Shown here piece after piece: positions 22,821 through 33,779 of a stretch of DNA of 43,487 nucleotides. This DNA comes from Halanaerobiales bacterium (GTDB lineage Bacteria > Bacillota > Halanaerobiia > Halanaerobiales > M55B127). The stretch covers positions 1 to 43,487 of the forward strand of contig JAIPEX010000005.1 of NCBI GenBank assembly GCA_021736945.1, read 5' to 3'. The first letter of the stretch is position 1. Every line of letters begins with the position of its first letter. Both the position numbers and the translations under genes were made by a program. Under the pieces are notes generated by a model that saw nothing but the letters and a program-made list of their open reading frames with translations, searched no databases and was not told the origin of the DNA.

Positions 22821-25800
22821 ATGAAAATTAAAGAACTATTTGAAATGAATTTTGAGCAAGAAATAGAAGCTGTAATAAAAGTGGGAGAATATAGCGAGAA
22901 ATCGGCCACTGAAGAAATTAATAACTATATAGTAACTGATCAAATTGCTAAAAGAATAGATAAGTTCCTAGACTATTATGATGGTCAGAAAAAAGATACG
23001 GGTATTTGGCTTTCGGGCTTTTATGGTTCGGGTAAATCTTATTTAGCTAAAATAATAGGCTATTTACTTTCTAATCCCACATTAATGGGGGTAGAAGCAA
23101 GAGAATTATTCAAAAGTAGATTATCTGGTTTAAATGATAGGGCATTTATAGAAACTAAAATAGAAGGTTTAACTAAATACAAAACGAAAACAGTTGTATT
23201 TGATGTGTCTGGAGAAAGTTTAACAGGTACTTTCTATAAAAAACTTTTACTTAACTTTATTAAGTCAATTGGTTTACCTAAAAACCATATAGGTTACATA
23301 GAATATCAACTCATGAAAACAAATGCATATGATGAATTTTTAGATATTGCTAATCAAATAAGTCAGGAAAAAATAGGAACTAACTGGCAAGAAGCTCGAA
23401 GTAATAAGATGTATGCTCCAGTGATAATAGAAGAAGCTTGGGCGAAACTTAATCAAGAAATAGATGTGGCAGATAGTATTGATAGAATTCATGATTTTAT
23501 AGATACTATAGACGCCGATCAGTTAGTTGATGAATTAGATGCCTTTTTAGATATGGATAATGATTATGGTCGTATTATGTTTATCATAGATGAGGTTAGT
23601 GAAGCAATTGATAAAGATCATATAGAACTCACCGAACTTAGAGGTACAGCTCAACATCTATCCTCGGATGAAGAGAGCAGATATTGGTTTATTGCTACTG
23701 CACAAGAGAAGTTAGATAATGTATTAAGCAAGAAAAATATTAATCAAAATGATTTGAATATAATCACAAATAGATTTCAACATAAGATTCACTTGTCATC
23801 TGCACAAGTAGATAAAGTTATTAAAGAACGTGTTTTGGCGAAGACAGATGAAGGGAAAGAAAAATTAAGGGATTTTTATGAAAAAAATAATGGTACCATA
23901 AATTCCTTGGCTAATTTAAGTGGTAAGTTTAGTACAAGTATAGAATCAGAAGATGAATTTATTGATTATTATCCCTTCTTTAATTATCAGATGAGATTAC
24001 TTAAAAGCTTTCTCTATTCTATTTTCCAGCAGGCTCAATCTGGAGGATCAGAAAGAGGTATGTTGGTAACGGTAGATAGGCTTCTTAAAAATGAACCTAT
24101 CTTTGAAGAAGATATAGGTAAATTTGTCACAGGTTATCAACTTTGTGATTATGGTTTTCCTATGCCTCAATCAGAGCTAGAGGAAAAATTCAAAAAAGCT
24201 AAAACTGATCTTAAAGATGAAGGGCAGAATGTGGATGGTGAAAAACTATTAAAAACTATTTATTTTCTCGAAAAATCAGATGACTTAAAAAGAACAACAT
24301 CTAATATAACAAAATCATATAATGATGAATTAAGATATATCGGTGAAATAAAAGAAGACTTTAATGAATCCCTTGAACTTCTAGAAGAAAAGAATTACTT
24401 ACTTAAAGAAAACGAAGAATATAAGATTACCAGTGATGTGGAAAAAAGCTTACTGGAAGAAATGAATCAGAGAACTGTAGATTGGGAGAATAGAGTTAAA
24501 ATAGTAAGAGATAAAATTTCAAAACTTTCCTTCATTACAAGATTTTCTACAAACACAGTTGATAATAAAACATATAATATAGCAATTAGAGATGAAAAAA
24601 ATAACCTTATTTCTGGCAAAAGTGGTGAGGTACAGCTATTTATTCACAATATACTTAGTATCGATGATGATATAGAAAGAGAGTTAAACTATTTTAAAAA
24701 TGATTCTTTAGATAAAAAAAATATAGCTTTTTTAATTCCAGATATAAAGCATAAAGACCAAATTGGTAAACTAACTAGAAAAATATATCGATATGAAGTA
24801 ATGATTTCCCAATATCAAAATACAACAGATGAAGAAAAAAAGAATGTAATAGATTCATTTAAAACTATAAATAGCCACTTGGAGGGAGATTTAGAGAGAT
24901 TAATTGAAGAAAGCTATAATAATAGCTGGCTTATTTATGACTTTTCTGAAAAGAAATTAGATGAAAATAGTATAAATAGAGCTATCGATGAAGTAGAAAC
25001 TAAGATGATAGATAAAACCTTTTCTAAAAGACTGCGTGAGTCTCTTTCACAGGGCGTGGCCGAAAAGTTTTTAACTGTAGATAGCGAGAAATTAGTGAAA
25101 TACTGTACTTCAGGGCAGTTTAATTTCTTTGATAGTGATGGTTCTTTTATAGGTGATCAACTTAAAGTTGTAAAAGAAATAGATGAAGAGTGTCGCAGTA
25201 AAGATGGAAGAAATGGTTCGGGTTTGATTGATGTTTTTAGTTCTGCTCCTTATGGCTGGGAAACAGAAGATATCATGGGTACTCTATCAGCCTTAATGAG
25301 ATCAGGTAATCTAAAAGTAAAGTATGAAGGTAATGAATACAGAAGCTACAAAGTTAATAGAGTTCATAAAGTATTTACGAATTCAAATGAATTCAAAAAG
25401 GCTAAATTTTACACAAATATAAGTGGGGGACCATCACCTGCTAAAAAACAAAAAATTGTAGAAAATTTATTAGAGATTGATGAAGATAAAATAATTGATG
25501 TTGATTTCAATCAAAATGATTTTGAAGTAGTAAATAGTATTAATTATTTAGCCAGTCAATACATTAGTAAATTTTCTAAATTAAGAAAAAAAATTGAATC
25601 TGAGTTAATAGATGATAATAGAAAAGATATATACCTTCTTAAGGATTTTGCAGGTAGAAAAATAGTTGATAACAATCTAATAGATATTGCAGATGAATTT
25701 TTGAATAATTTAGAGGAATATAGATCGGGAGTTAAGTATATTGATAAGGTAGAGCGTTTTATTGATAGAGATTATTTAAGATTTAAAGATCAAAATAAGT

Positions 25801-26432
25801 TTATAGCAGATGTTGAAAACCAATTAGAAGATGATGAAAATTATGTTTTAGTAGAAGAGATAAAGGAATTAATAAGAGAGTATAGATTAATTGAAAATCG
25901 AGGTGTAATAGATAATTATGACATCTTAAATGAAAAATATACTAATATTCGCCAAAAATTTAATGAACTGTTCCAAATTTATTTTGAAAAATTGCAGGAT
26001 AAATCAGAAGAATTATTAAAAGTGTCTAAAGATAAAAAAGATGAAATAGAGCAAATGTCCATCCAGGCAAACCAGTCATTTTATAATAAATTAAATCAAT
26101 TTATTAATACAAATGAGAATTTAGTTAATCAACAATTTAGATTAAGTGAAACAGAAGCAAAAGAAAAATCTACTAATAGTACCTTAAAAGAAGTAAAGCA
26201 GGCTATAAAATTAAGGGACCATGATATAGAAGAGGTAAAAGATTTTGTCCCTGAACCTGAGACAGTTAAACCTCCAACAGGTGGTGGAGATGGACCAGAT
26301 GAAGAAAAAACTTATGAGTTGAAAATAAAAAGACAGACAAAAAATGTAGGATATGTAAAAGATAAATTAGATGAAGTTCTAGAAGATCTTAACAACGAAG
26401 ATTATGATGAAATCAAAATTAAACTTATTTAA
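22821..26432 (+). CDS. brxC: BREX ATPase BrxC
   Basis: TAGGAGG precedes the ATG, and the product has 1203 residues, the usual size for BrxC. Walker A GFYGSGKS is at residues 66-73, and Walker B RIMFIIDEVSEAI is at about 251-263. Long helical and coiled-coil sections follow, with a C-terminal low-complexity linker (PPTGGGDGP) before a short beta-rich tail. BrxC is a P-loop ATPase of the exclusion complex and is thought to work with PglX and BrxB on phage DNA. brxC is followed by pglX within about 15 bp. Confidence 0.9.
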   Translation: MKIKELFEMNFEQEIEAVIKVGEYSEKSATEEINNYIVTDQIAKRIDKFLDYYDGQKKDTGIWLSGFYGSGKSYLAKIIGYLLSNPTLMGVEARELFKSRLSGLNDRAFIETKIEGLTKYKTKTVVFDVSGESLTGTFYKKLLLNFIKSIGLPKNHIGYIEYQLMKTNAYDEFLDIANQISQEKIGTNWQEARSNKMYAPVIIEEAWAKLNQEIDVADSIDRIHDFIDTIDADQLVDELDAFLDMDNDYGRIMFIIDEVSEAIDKDHIELTELRGTAQHLSSDEESRYWFIATAQEKLDNVLSKKNINQNDLNIITNRFQHKIHLSSAQVDKVIKERVLAKTDEGKEKLRDFYEKNNGTINSLANLSGKFSTSIESEDEFIDYYPFFNYQMRLLKSFLYSIFQQAQSGGSERGMLVTVDRLLKNEPIFEEDIGKFVTGYQLCDYGFPMPQSELEEKFKKAKTDLKDEGQNVDGEKLLKTIYFLEKSDDLKRTTSNITKSYNDELRYIGEIKEDFNESLELLEEKNYLLKENEEYKITSDVEKSLLEEMNQRTVDWENRVKIVRDKISKLSFITRFSTNTVDNKTYNIAIRDEKNNLISGKSGEVQLFIHNILSIDDDIERELNYFKNDSLDKKNIAFLIPDIKHKDQIGKLTRKIYRYEVMISQYQNTTDEEKKNVIDSFKTINSHLEGDLERLIEESYNNSWLIYDFSEKKLDENSINRAIDEVETKMIDKTFSKRLRESLSQGVAEKFLTVDSEKLVKYCTSGQFNFFDSDGSFIGDQLKVVKEIDEECRSKDGRNGSGLIDVFSSAPYGWETEDIMGTLSALMRSGNLKVKYEGNEYRSYKVNRVHKVFTNSNEFKKAKFYTNISGGPSPAKKQKIVENLLEIDEDKIIDVDFNQNDFEVVNSINYLASQYISKFSKLRKKIESELIDDNRKDIYLLKDFAGRKIVDNNLIDIADEFLNNLEEYRSGVKYIDKVERFIDRDYLRFKDQNKFIADVENQLEDDENYVLVEEIKELIREYRLIENRGVIDNYDILNEKYTNIRQKFNELFQIYFEKLQDKSEELLKVSKDKKDEIEQMSIQANQSFYNKLNQFINTNENLVNQQFRLSETEAKEKSTNSTLKEVKQAIKLRDHDIEEVKDFVPEPETVKPPTGGGDGPDEEKTYELKIKRQTKNVGYVKDKLDEVLEDLNNEDYDEIKIKLI

Positions 26433-26446
26433 ATAGGAGGTAGATG

Positions 26447-29400
26447 ATGAATTTAGAAGAGAATGTAAATAAAATAAAAGAAAAAATATATGTATCCTAT
26501 CATAAAAGACTTGTTAGACTTGGTGTGAGAGAAGAGAAATTTAAACCTCGTGATAAAGAAGATGAAGATTATAAAAAAGCTAAAGCTACTATAGAAGCTA
26601 TAATGGAAGATACAAATGATTTTTCTGAAGCAAGAGACGAATATTTAGATGAAGTTACCTTTACACTTTTTAATAGAATAGCAGGTATAAAAACTATGGA
26701 ATCAGAATCAAGACAGCTTATTCCAGAAGCAATACAGATTAGAGCCCAACATGGAGATAAATCATTTGCTCATAATGTGTGGTTGGAAGAAAATCCAGAT
26801 AAAAGCAGGGAAACATTAGAAGGATTAAGTGGCTTTATAAGGGATAGATTCAATGATTTAAGCGATAAATTGCCTTTATATAGTAATGATCACCCCTTTG
26901 ATTTAATGCCTGAAACACACGATTTAAAGGATGTTATAAGACTTTTTAATGAAGAGATATCGTTAGAAGAATGGGAAAAAGACGATATTCTAGGTTGGTT
27001 ATATGAATCCTATAATAAAAAGGATTATAAAGATTTCAAAGAAAGTGGAGATAAGATTGAGTGGGATAAACTATCACTGTCTTCTCAAATGTATACACCA
27101 CGCTGGGTAGTAGAGTTTTTAGTTAATAATTCATTAGGTAAATACTGGCTTGAGATGAATCCTACCAGTAAAATAAAAGAAAATCATGATATAGCGAATG
27201 CTCCTGAAGATCCTGTGTTAGATTATAAAGAGGTTGAAGATATTAAGGTGATAGATCCAGCCGTTGGAAGTGGTAACTTTTTATTATATGCTTTTGAACT
27301 ATTAACTGAGATTTATGAAGAAGAAGGTTATGATAAAAAAGAAATTCCTTCTAGGATTATACAAAATAATCTTTATGGTCTGGATATAGATGAAAGAGCA
27401 ATACAGATAGCCAGGTTGCAGTTGTATATCAAAGCCAAGACATATAATCGTAATACAAAAATTAATGATATTAATATAGTTTCTTCTAATTTCCATTTAC
27501 CTGAATTTGATATGGTAAAAGAAGAATTTTCTATGAATTTAGATTTTGCTTCTAATGAAAGAGATTTTCTAAAAGAATTATGGAATGAATTAAGAAATGC
27601 TCATAAATTTGGTTCATTACTCACTTTAGATCAAAGTTTAAGCAAATTTTTTGAAGATAAAAAAGAAAATGATAGCCTAGGTTTATTTGATAGTATAACT
27701 GATGTTGATAATTTAGAGGTAGATGTTTTAAATAAATTGAAAGATATTTTTTCAAAAACAGTAGAGAATAATTATTCTTCTAATTTTATTAAATATCAGT
27801 CTTTAGATGCTGTGAAATTTGCAGAAATTATGCTTGGAGTCAATAAAAATGATGATAGCTTTGAAGTTAATAAATATGATATTGCATTTGCGAATCCTCC
27901 ATATACTGATAGTAGTAATTATGGTAAAGAACTTAAAAATTATGTTAGTGATAAATATAAGAATCCTACTACATTTTATAAAAATCTTTACTCTTGTTTT
28001 TTGAAGAAAAATTATGATTTTATTAATGAACATGGTAAAATTGCTATGATTACTCCTGAAACTTTTATGTATTTAAAAAGTTATGAAGATATGAGAAAGT
28101 TTATTTTAAGAAATATAAAAATTGAAATATTTGTTGAATGGGGATATTTGGGAATTTTTTCTGAAGAAACTAGAGTTAGCAGTGGATTTTATATTTTTAG
28201 TAAAAATAAAACAAATAAATCTTTATTTATAAAATTAGATGACATGTATGAAAGAAAAAGAAAAAATGAATTTGATAATATTATTAATTGTCTTATAGAT
28301 AATAAAGAAAATCCAAGATATTATATTATAGCACAAGAAAAATTAAAGATCATTAATGGATACCCTTTTATTTACTGGATTTCTGATAGTTTTAGAAAAA
28401 AATTTAAAAAGAGTTCTTTAGGAGAAATATTAGATATTGTAGCAGGAGTACAAACAAGTAATAATTTAAGATTTTTAAGATTTTGGTGGGAAGTTGAAAA
28501 AGATGATATATCAGAAAATTATGCAATAGATAATAAAAGATGGGTTCCTTATCAAAAAGGTGGAGAATATAAGAAATGGTATGGAAACAATTGGCTAATA
28601 ATTGATTGGGAAGATTCAGGAAGAAAATTACAAGAGTATTTAAAATCTAAAGGACAAGACTTGCATGCTCAAAACTACTATTTTAAGGAAGGAATTACTT
28701 ACACCGATGCAAGTGCAAAGGAATCGTTTAGATATCTACCTCCAAATAATATTTTTGATATTAGTGGATCTTGTATTTTTTCAAATAATCCGAACCAAAA
28801 TATATATTATAATCTTGGTTTATTAAATGCAATTTTGGTAAATTATATAACTGAATCTTTAAATGGTTCAATACATACACAAGTGGGGGATATGAAAAGA
28901 ATTCCTTACGTTACTCCCGATAAATATAGAAAAAATTTAATAAAAAATTTAACCAAAAAAAATATAAAAGAAAAAAAAGAACAGTATAAGTTTGACATTA
29001 TTGAAAAAGAATTTGAACTTAGTCCTTTAGATTATAATTGGTATAACCATTCATTAAATATTGAACAAAGATTAAAAAGTTATATCAATATAAAATATGA
29101 ATCAGATTGTAGAATTTTGTTAAATGAGTCTATTATAGATAACTTAATCTTTGATGTATATGAGCTTACAGAGAGCGATAAAAGAATGGTTTTAGAACAG
29201 GAGGGTTTACCTGAAGGATTATATCCTATATTAAAACAAGATAAAAACAAATATATTAAAAACAATAACTCAGAATTGGAAGAAGCAGTAATTGAATTTA
29301 TAGAAGATTTACCCATTGAAAATGGTCGAGCTAGAGCCAATTTAAAAGATAATGTCAAAAAATTATATCTTAAAGATACGTCTTTAAAAGATATATCTAA

Positions 29401-30121
29401 TGATTTAAAACTTAATCCTATTTCAGTTGTTGAAATAATAAAAGAATTTGATTTTTATCCTGAAAAGTTAGCTTTTCAAAAAGCACATGAATTTATTCTG
29501 GATGTAACAAGAGAAATTTTAATGGAAGACGATGATGGTTTAGTTATGGTTAATGAATATGCTGGAGAAGAACCATTAGATAAAATGATAGAAAATAAGT
29601 TATATGATAAGGGGTTTAGTAGTGGTGATATTAAAAGAGTAGAATCAATGTTGGGTAAATCAATTAAAAAATATTTGCTTTCTAAATTATTTAAAGATGA
29701 ATGTAATACATTGAATTTATTTATGTTTCTTCCTAAGACCCCTTTTATTTGGCATTTGTCAAGTGGTAAAAAGCATGGTTTTGATGTTTACACAATTATT
29801 TATCGCTGGAATCGAGATAAGATCTTAAAAATCAAATCATATTATACCGACAAAAGAAAAACTGGATTGAAAAATAGTCTGGCTGATTTAGCTGGTGATG
29901 ATTCTGCTTCAGCTGAAAAAGAAAAAGACAAATTAAAGAAACAATTAAAAGAAATAGAATATTTTGAGGATAAGTTAGATGAGTTACTTTCTTCAGGTTA
30001 TGAACCAGAATTAGATGACGGTGTTGGTAAAAACATTGCTCCCTTACAGGATTTAGGTTTAATTGCTGATGATGTTTTAACGAAAAGTCAGTTGAAAAAG
30101 TTTCTAAATGCTGATTGGTAA
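26447..30121 (+). CDS. pglX: BREX adenine methyltransferase PglX
   Basis: AGGAGG is 6 bp from the ATG at 26447 and only 3 bp from the adjacent ATG at 26444. The product has about 1224 residues. It carries N6-adenine methyltransferase motifs: an S-adenosylmethionine site DPAVGSGNF (about residues 271-279, numbered from 26444), GLDID (about 312-316) and the catalytic NPPY (about 484-487), followed by TRD-like and helical domains. PglX methylates one strand of a non-palindromic site and marks host DNA as self. The phage-blocking complex uses the same specificity. A change of C-terminal TRD could alter the target site. Confidence 0.92.
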   Translation: MNLEENVNKIKEKIYVSYHKRLVRLGVREEKFKPRDKEDEDYKKAKATIEAIMEDTNDFSEARDEYLDEVTFTLFNRIAGIKTMESESRQLIPEAIQIRAQHGDKSFAHNVWLEENPDKSRETLEGLSGFIRDRFNDLSDKLPLYSNDHPFDLMPETHDLKDVIRLFNEEISLEEWEKDDILGWLYESYNKKDYKDFKESGDKIEWDKLSLSSQMYTPRWVVEFLVNNSLGKYWLEMNPTSKIKENHDIANAPEDPVLDYKEVEDIKVIDPAVGSGNFLLYAFELLTEIYEEEGYDKKEIPSRIIQNNLYGLDIDERAIQIARLQLYIKAKTYNRNTKINDINIVSSNFHLPEFDMVKEEFSMNLDFASNERDFLKELWNELRNAHKFGSLLTLDQSLSKFFEDKKENDSLGLFDSITDVDNLEVDVLNKLKDIFSKTVENNYSSNFIKYQSLDAVKFAEIMLGVNKNDDSFEVNKYDIAFANPPYTDSSNYGKELKNYVSDKYKNPTTFYKNLYSCFLKKNYDFINEHGKIAMITPETFMYLKSYEDMRKFILRNIKIEIFVEWGYLGIFSEETRVSSGFYIFSKNKTNKSLFIKLDDMYERKRKNEFDNIINCLIDNKENPRYYIIAQEKLKIINGYPFIYWISDSFRKKFKKSSLGEILDIVAGVQTSNNLRFLRFWWEVEKDDISENYAIDNKRWVPYQKGGEYKKWYGNNWLIIDWEDSGRKLQEYLKSKGQDLHAQNYYFKEGITYTDASAKESFRYLPPNNIFDISGSCIFSNNPNQNIYYNLGLLNAILVNYITESLNGSIHTQVGDMKRIPYVTPDKYRKNLIKNLTKKNIKEKKEQYKFDIIEKEFELSPLDYNWYNHSLNIEQRLKSYINIKYESDCRILLNESIIDNLIFDVYELTESDKRMVLEQEGLPEGLYPILKQDKNKYIKNNNSELEEAVIEFIEDLPIENGRARANLKDNVKKLYLKDTSLKDISNDLKLNPISVVEIIKEFDFYPEKLAFQKAHEFILDVTREILMEDDDGLVMVNEYAGEEPLDKMIENKLYDKGFSSGDIKRVESMLGKSIKKYLLSKLFKDECNTLNLFMFLPKTPFIWHLSSGKKHGFDVYTIIYRWNRDKILKIKSYYTDKRKTGLKNSLADLAGDDSASAEKEKDKLKKQLKEIEYFEDKLDELLSSGYEPELDDGVGKNIAPLQDLGLIADDVLTKSQLKKFLNADW

Positions 30122-30139
30122 GACTTAAGGAGGGTTAAG

Positions 30140-31516
30140 TTGGATTTAATTAATAAAAATAAACATTTAAATATCTTCAATTATTATCGTTCTGGGAAAA
30201 GCACTCCAAGAGAAGATAATTTGTCTAGAGCTTTTGCCATTACTTTAGATAAGAATAGAGAATTTTTGAATAAAGTTTTTAAAAAGTTTATTTTTGATGA
30301 AACATATAATAGTATGTTTTCTCTTGACTATAATTTAATTAAAGAAGACAAAATATATATAAATATTCAGTCCAAGGATTTTCAAAAATCTGATTCTGAA
30401 AAAAATAATGATTATTATAGTAATTATTTTGGAATTTTACTTGGAAATTTTGAAGATCCAACTATTAGTGAAAAAAAAATTGAAAAAATAAAACCTACTG
30501 ATACATATGGACCTATACCTGATATTTTGATTGGGATTAATGATATTTTAGTTGTAATAGAAAATAAATTAGGAGGTAATGTTGAAGATTTTTCTCAATT
30601 AAAGAGACATGTTGAAGCGATAGCGGGAGACAATCATGAGAATATAGAGTATAGGGCAATAAATTGGTCAAATATAATTCGTGATGCTATGGATTTATAT
30701 TATAAAAACGAAGATAATTATCCGTTTTTAGAGGATTTTATTCAATTTTTAAGAAGAGAATATACTGATATGATGCCTATAGTTCCATTAAAAGATATAA
30801 AAATCGGAAAAGAAGTAAAAAAAGATAAAGAAAGTTTGATCAATCAAAGGTTAGATGTGATTAAAACTTTAATTACTAAAAAGTATTTATCTGAAGATAG
30901 TTTACTTGAAGAAAATAATAATTTATCAATTTCTTTAAATTTTGGTTGGACTGATAGGGCACATTTAAATTTCAATAAAACTAATAAGACTATAAAAGTA
31001 GAAATGTGGCCAGGACTTAAAGGTTCACAAGCTGAAGAATTATTTAATAAAAAAGATAAATTAAAATGGCTTCAAAGAGAAGAATTAGAAGTAAATAAAA
31101 ATTTATATAATTTAAATATTAGACCATATATAAGATTTGCCAGTAGCTATGGTAGAGGAATTGACAGTATAGATGACTTATTAACGCAAGACAATAAATT
31201 CAAAGCAACCCATACGGCAGAAGTTTTGAATGAATTAGCAGGAAGATATATAAATAACGAAAGTAAAAATGAATGGAAAGGATTAGAAAAATATTTAGAT
31301 AATTTAGTTGGAGAAGAGTGGAGGAATAATGTAAACTGGAGAAGTCAATTTATAGAGAGTGGTAAAACTACTATAGATATCTCTTTAAGTGTCAAAGTAG
31401 AAGTAGAAATTCCCTATTCTAAAGCTCAAAGATTAGATAATGATAAAGATGATCCAAAGTTAGCAAAAGAAGTTTATGATATTTTAATGGGAATAAAAGA
31501 AATGATAGACCAATAA
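30140..31516 (+). CDS. PD-(D/E)XK nuclease-like accessory gene inside BREX
   Basis: TTG start after AAGGAGGG (5-bp spacing), 458 residues, 18 bp after pglX and 19 bp before pglZ, so it is part of the operon. The N-terminal PREDNLSRAFAITL (Glu25) and PIPDILIGINDILVVIENK (Asp128, Glu141, Lys143) make a PD-(D/E)XK core. The C-terminal half (residues about 240-455) is beta-rich (LSISLNFGWTDRAHLNF) and unrecognised, perhaps a recognition or effector domain. Standard type 1 BREX has no nuclease between pglX and pglZ, although accessory restriction genes are known in BREX loci. It may add restriction of unmodified or modified phage DNA. It is not one of the accessory types I can name. Confidence 0.6.
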   Translation: MDLINKNKHLNIFNYYRSGKSTPREDNLSRAFAITLDKNREFLNKVFKKFIFDETYNSMFSLDYNLIKEDKIYINIQSKDFQKSDSEKNNDYYSNYFGILLGNFEDPTISEKKIEKIKPTDTYGPIPDILIGINDILVVIENKLGGNVEDFSQLKRHVEAIAGDNHENIEYRAINWSNIIRDAMDLYYKNEDNYPFLEDFIQFLRREYTDMMPIVPLKDIKIGKEVKKDKESLINQRLDVIKTLITKKYLSEDSLLEENNNLSISLNFGWTDRAHLNFNKTNKTIKVEMWPGLKGSQAEELFNKKDKLKWLQREELEVNKNLYNLNIRPYIRFASSYGRGIDSIDDLLTQDNKFKATHTAEVLNELAGRYINNESKNEWKGLEKYLDNLVGEEWRNNVNWRSQFIESGKTTIDISLSVKVEVEIPYSKAQRLDNDKDDPKLAKEVYDILMGIKEMIDQ

Positions 31517-31535
31517 AACTATTGTAGGTGATAAT

Positions 31536-33779
31536 ATGCTAGATAAATGGTTTAAAGAAGATATAAATGAATTATTTGAGAAATCTAATAAAGTTGTGTT
31601 AATTGATATTGATGCAAGCTATGATTTTTTAGTAGAAAGTTTAAAAGAAGAGCCTAATATTAAGGTGTTTAAGGTAGATGATTACCTATCAGATCTGGAA
31701 GTAAAATATAAAATTGAAAAAGAATACCCTGATAGTAAAGTATTAATTCATACCTCTCTTAAAACGTCTGAGAGCGATAATAGGCAGTATATGATCCAGG
31801 AATATGTAGCAACAGGCAAAGAGTTTAATAACCTTCTTAACAGGTATATTAGGGATAAGAGTGGACTTCAGGATAGTGAGGTTACTCTTACTGAAGAAGA
31901 ATTAATACTGGCTGGAAAAATGAGCCTAAAATCTGAAAATAATAATCAAGAGTTCTGGCAAAATATAAAAATACAGGGTAGAAAAGCTATATTAGGCGAG
32001 TTTGAAGACATTGCATTGAGATTTTTAGCTGATCCTGAAGAATATGTAGATTCACTACCACAAGGAGGAAGGGAGCACTTATATAGCCTTATAGGAGAGT
32101 ATTTAGAGTTTACACCTGAAGAAGATACCGATCCTAAAGTTGTTGCCAATGATTTTGCTGATAAAATGTTCTCAAATATCATTACAGGAAATAAATCAAC
32201 TGATAAGATCTATAAAAACTGGCTTGATTCACATAAATATAGGAAGAAACTGAAAAACTATCTTTCTGACTTTGAGTTACCCCAAAGCATAGATATATGG
32301 GAGGTTAATCCTGACCATCCATTTTCTGAGATAGATGAGTTGTGGTTAGAAGAATTATCTGATTTAGTTTTAAAAAACGAAGACATACGAGACCATATAA
32401 TCACATCAATCAAGGAGAGAAAGAATAAAAGAGAAGGCATGGAAATAACAGAGAGTTATTACTGGTCCCCTGTATATCAGCTATTAACTTTTGAAGCAAA
32501 AGCACCTCATAAAATAGAAGACCTTACTGAATATGTAGAGTTCTATAAACATAGTTTATATAAGCTAGACCAATCTTACCGCTATATTAACCAATACCTT
32601 TTAAATAAAGACAAACCCAAAAGAGCCTTTTCAGCCTTGTATAAAGAAAAATTAAAACCTTATTTAGATAGATGGTTTGAGTTATTTAGTAATTATAGAG
32701 AAAACCAAAGTGATTATTTATATCGAGAGATATTCTCCAAAGATGAAAGGAAAGCTGTAATTATTGGTGATGCTATTAGTTATGAAGTTAGCCAGGAGAT
32801 AACAAGTAATTTTAAAGATAATAAAGATTATGATATAACAAGTAAAATTATAAACGGCAATCATCCTACCACAACAGCGAATAATATGAGTGCTCTTTTT
32901 GGTAGCCCTTATTATAATAACAGATCTAAAAGGGAATCTTATTTAAAAGACAAATTAAATAATGAGCTTCAGATTCTTGGGCTTGATAATGTAAACTCTC
33001 AAAGTATTGATTCATCTAAACCAGCAGTTATTTATGGACAGGATATAGATGCAATTTCTGAAAAGGGGCACGAAACTGCTCTTAAATATTACAATACTTT
33101 TATAAATACTGTAGTTGATAAGGTAAAAGAACTTTTAGAGGCAGGGTATGGTGAAGTACACCTTCTCACCGACCATGGATTTGTTTGTAATTTTGATATA
33201 GATGAAGCGGATAAATATTCTGCTCCAGTTAATGATGGTAAGATAAAAGATCGACATGTCTTATCTAATAAACATAAAGAAGATAAAGAAAGTTTTGTGG
33301 TAAAAGAAACAGAAAATGGCGAATATAATTATGTCTATTATCCTAAAGGGGTAGATCCTATTAAGTCAAAACAACAATATGGATTTGCTCATGGAGGAAT
33401 TACACCTCAAGAGATATTATTGCCTCATTTAATATTCAAAAAAGAAAGTAGCAGTAGTTTAGATGTGGAGATTGTAAATAAGGAACAGCTTAAAGATATA
33501 GGTGCCAGTAGTTTCAGCATTAAATTTAAAGCTGAAGAAGAAAGTGACTTATTTAAAACTTCAAGAGATATAATAGTTAAAATAGAAGATGGTGGTCGAA
33601 CAACCTATAAACAAAAATTCACAATTGAACCATCTGAAGAAATGAAAGTTGATTTAACACTCGATTTAGATAGATATAGCATTTTAATTCAAGATGCTGT
33701 TAGTAAAGAAATTATTGATTCAGTGAAGGGCAAAAAAGAAAACTTAAGGGGTGGTCTTGATGACTTCGATCTCGACTGA
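31536..33779 (+). CDS. pglZ: BREX phosphatase-like protein PglZ
   Basis: TAGGTGA precedes the ATG, and the product has 747 residues. The alkaline-phosphatase superfamily core is visible: AVIIGDAISYEVSQEI (about residue 405-420), THPTTTANNMSALFGSP-like nucleophile region with Thr residues, and LLTDHGFV (about residue 543), the metal-binding Asp-His. Flanking helical domains match BREX type 1 PglZ. The end overlaps brxL by about 20 bp. PglZ is essential in BREX. Its target is unknown. Confidence 0.9.
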   Translation: MLDKWFKEDINELFEKSNKVVLIDIDASYDFLVESLKEEPNIKVFKVDDYLSDLEVKYKIEKEYPDSKVLIHTSLKTSESDNRQYMIQEYVATGKEFNNLLNRYIRDKSGLQDSEVTLTEEELILAGKMSLKSENNNQEFWQNIKIQGRKAILGEFEDIALRFLADPEEYVDSLPQGGREHLYSLIGEYLEFTPEEDTDPKVVANDFADKMFSNIITGNKSTDKIYKNWLDSHKYRKKLKNYLSDFELPQSIDIWEVNPDHPFSEIDELWLEELSDLVLKNEDIRDHIITSIKERKNKREGMEITESYYWSPVYQLLTFEAKAPHKIEDLTEYVEFYKHSLYKLDQSYRYINQYLLNKDKPKRAFSALYKEKLKPYLDRWFELFSNYRENQSDYLYREIFSKDERKAVIIGDAISYEVSQEITSNFKDNKDYDITSKIINGNHPTTTANNMSALFGSPYYNNRSKRESYLKDKLNNELQILGLDNVNSQSIDSSKPAVIYGQDIDAISEKGHETALKYYNTFINTVVDKVKELLEAGYGEVHLLTDHGFVCNFDIDEADKYSAPVNDGKIKDRHVLSNKHKEDKESFVVKETENGEYNYVYYPKGVDPIKSKQQYGFAHGGITPQEILLPHLIFKKESSSSLDVEIVNKEQLKDIGASSFSIKFKAEEESDLFKTSRDIIVKIEDGGRTTYKQKFTIEPSEEMKVDLTLDLDRYSILIQDAVSKEIIDSVKGKKENLRGGLDDFDLD

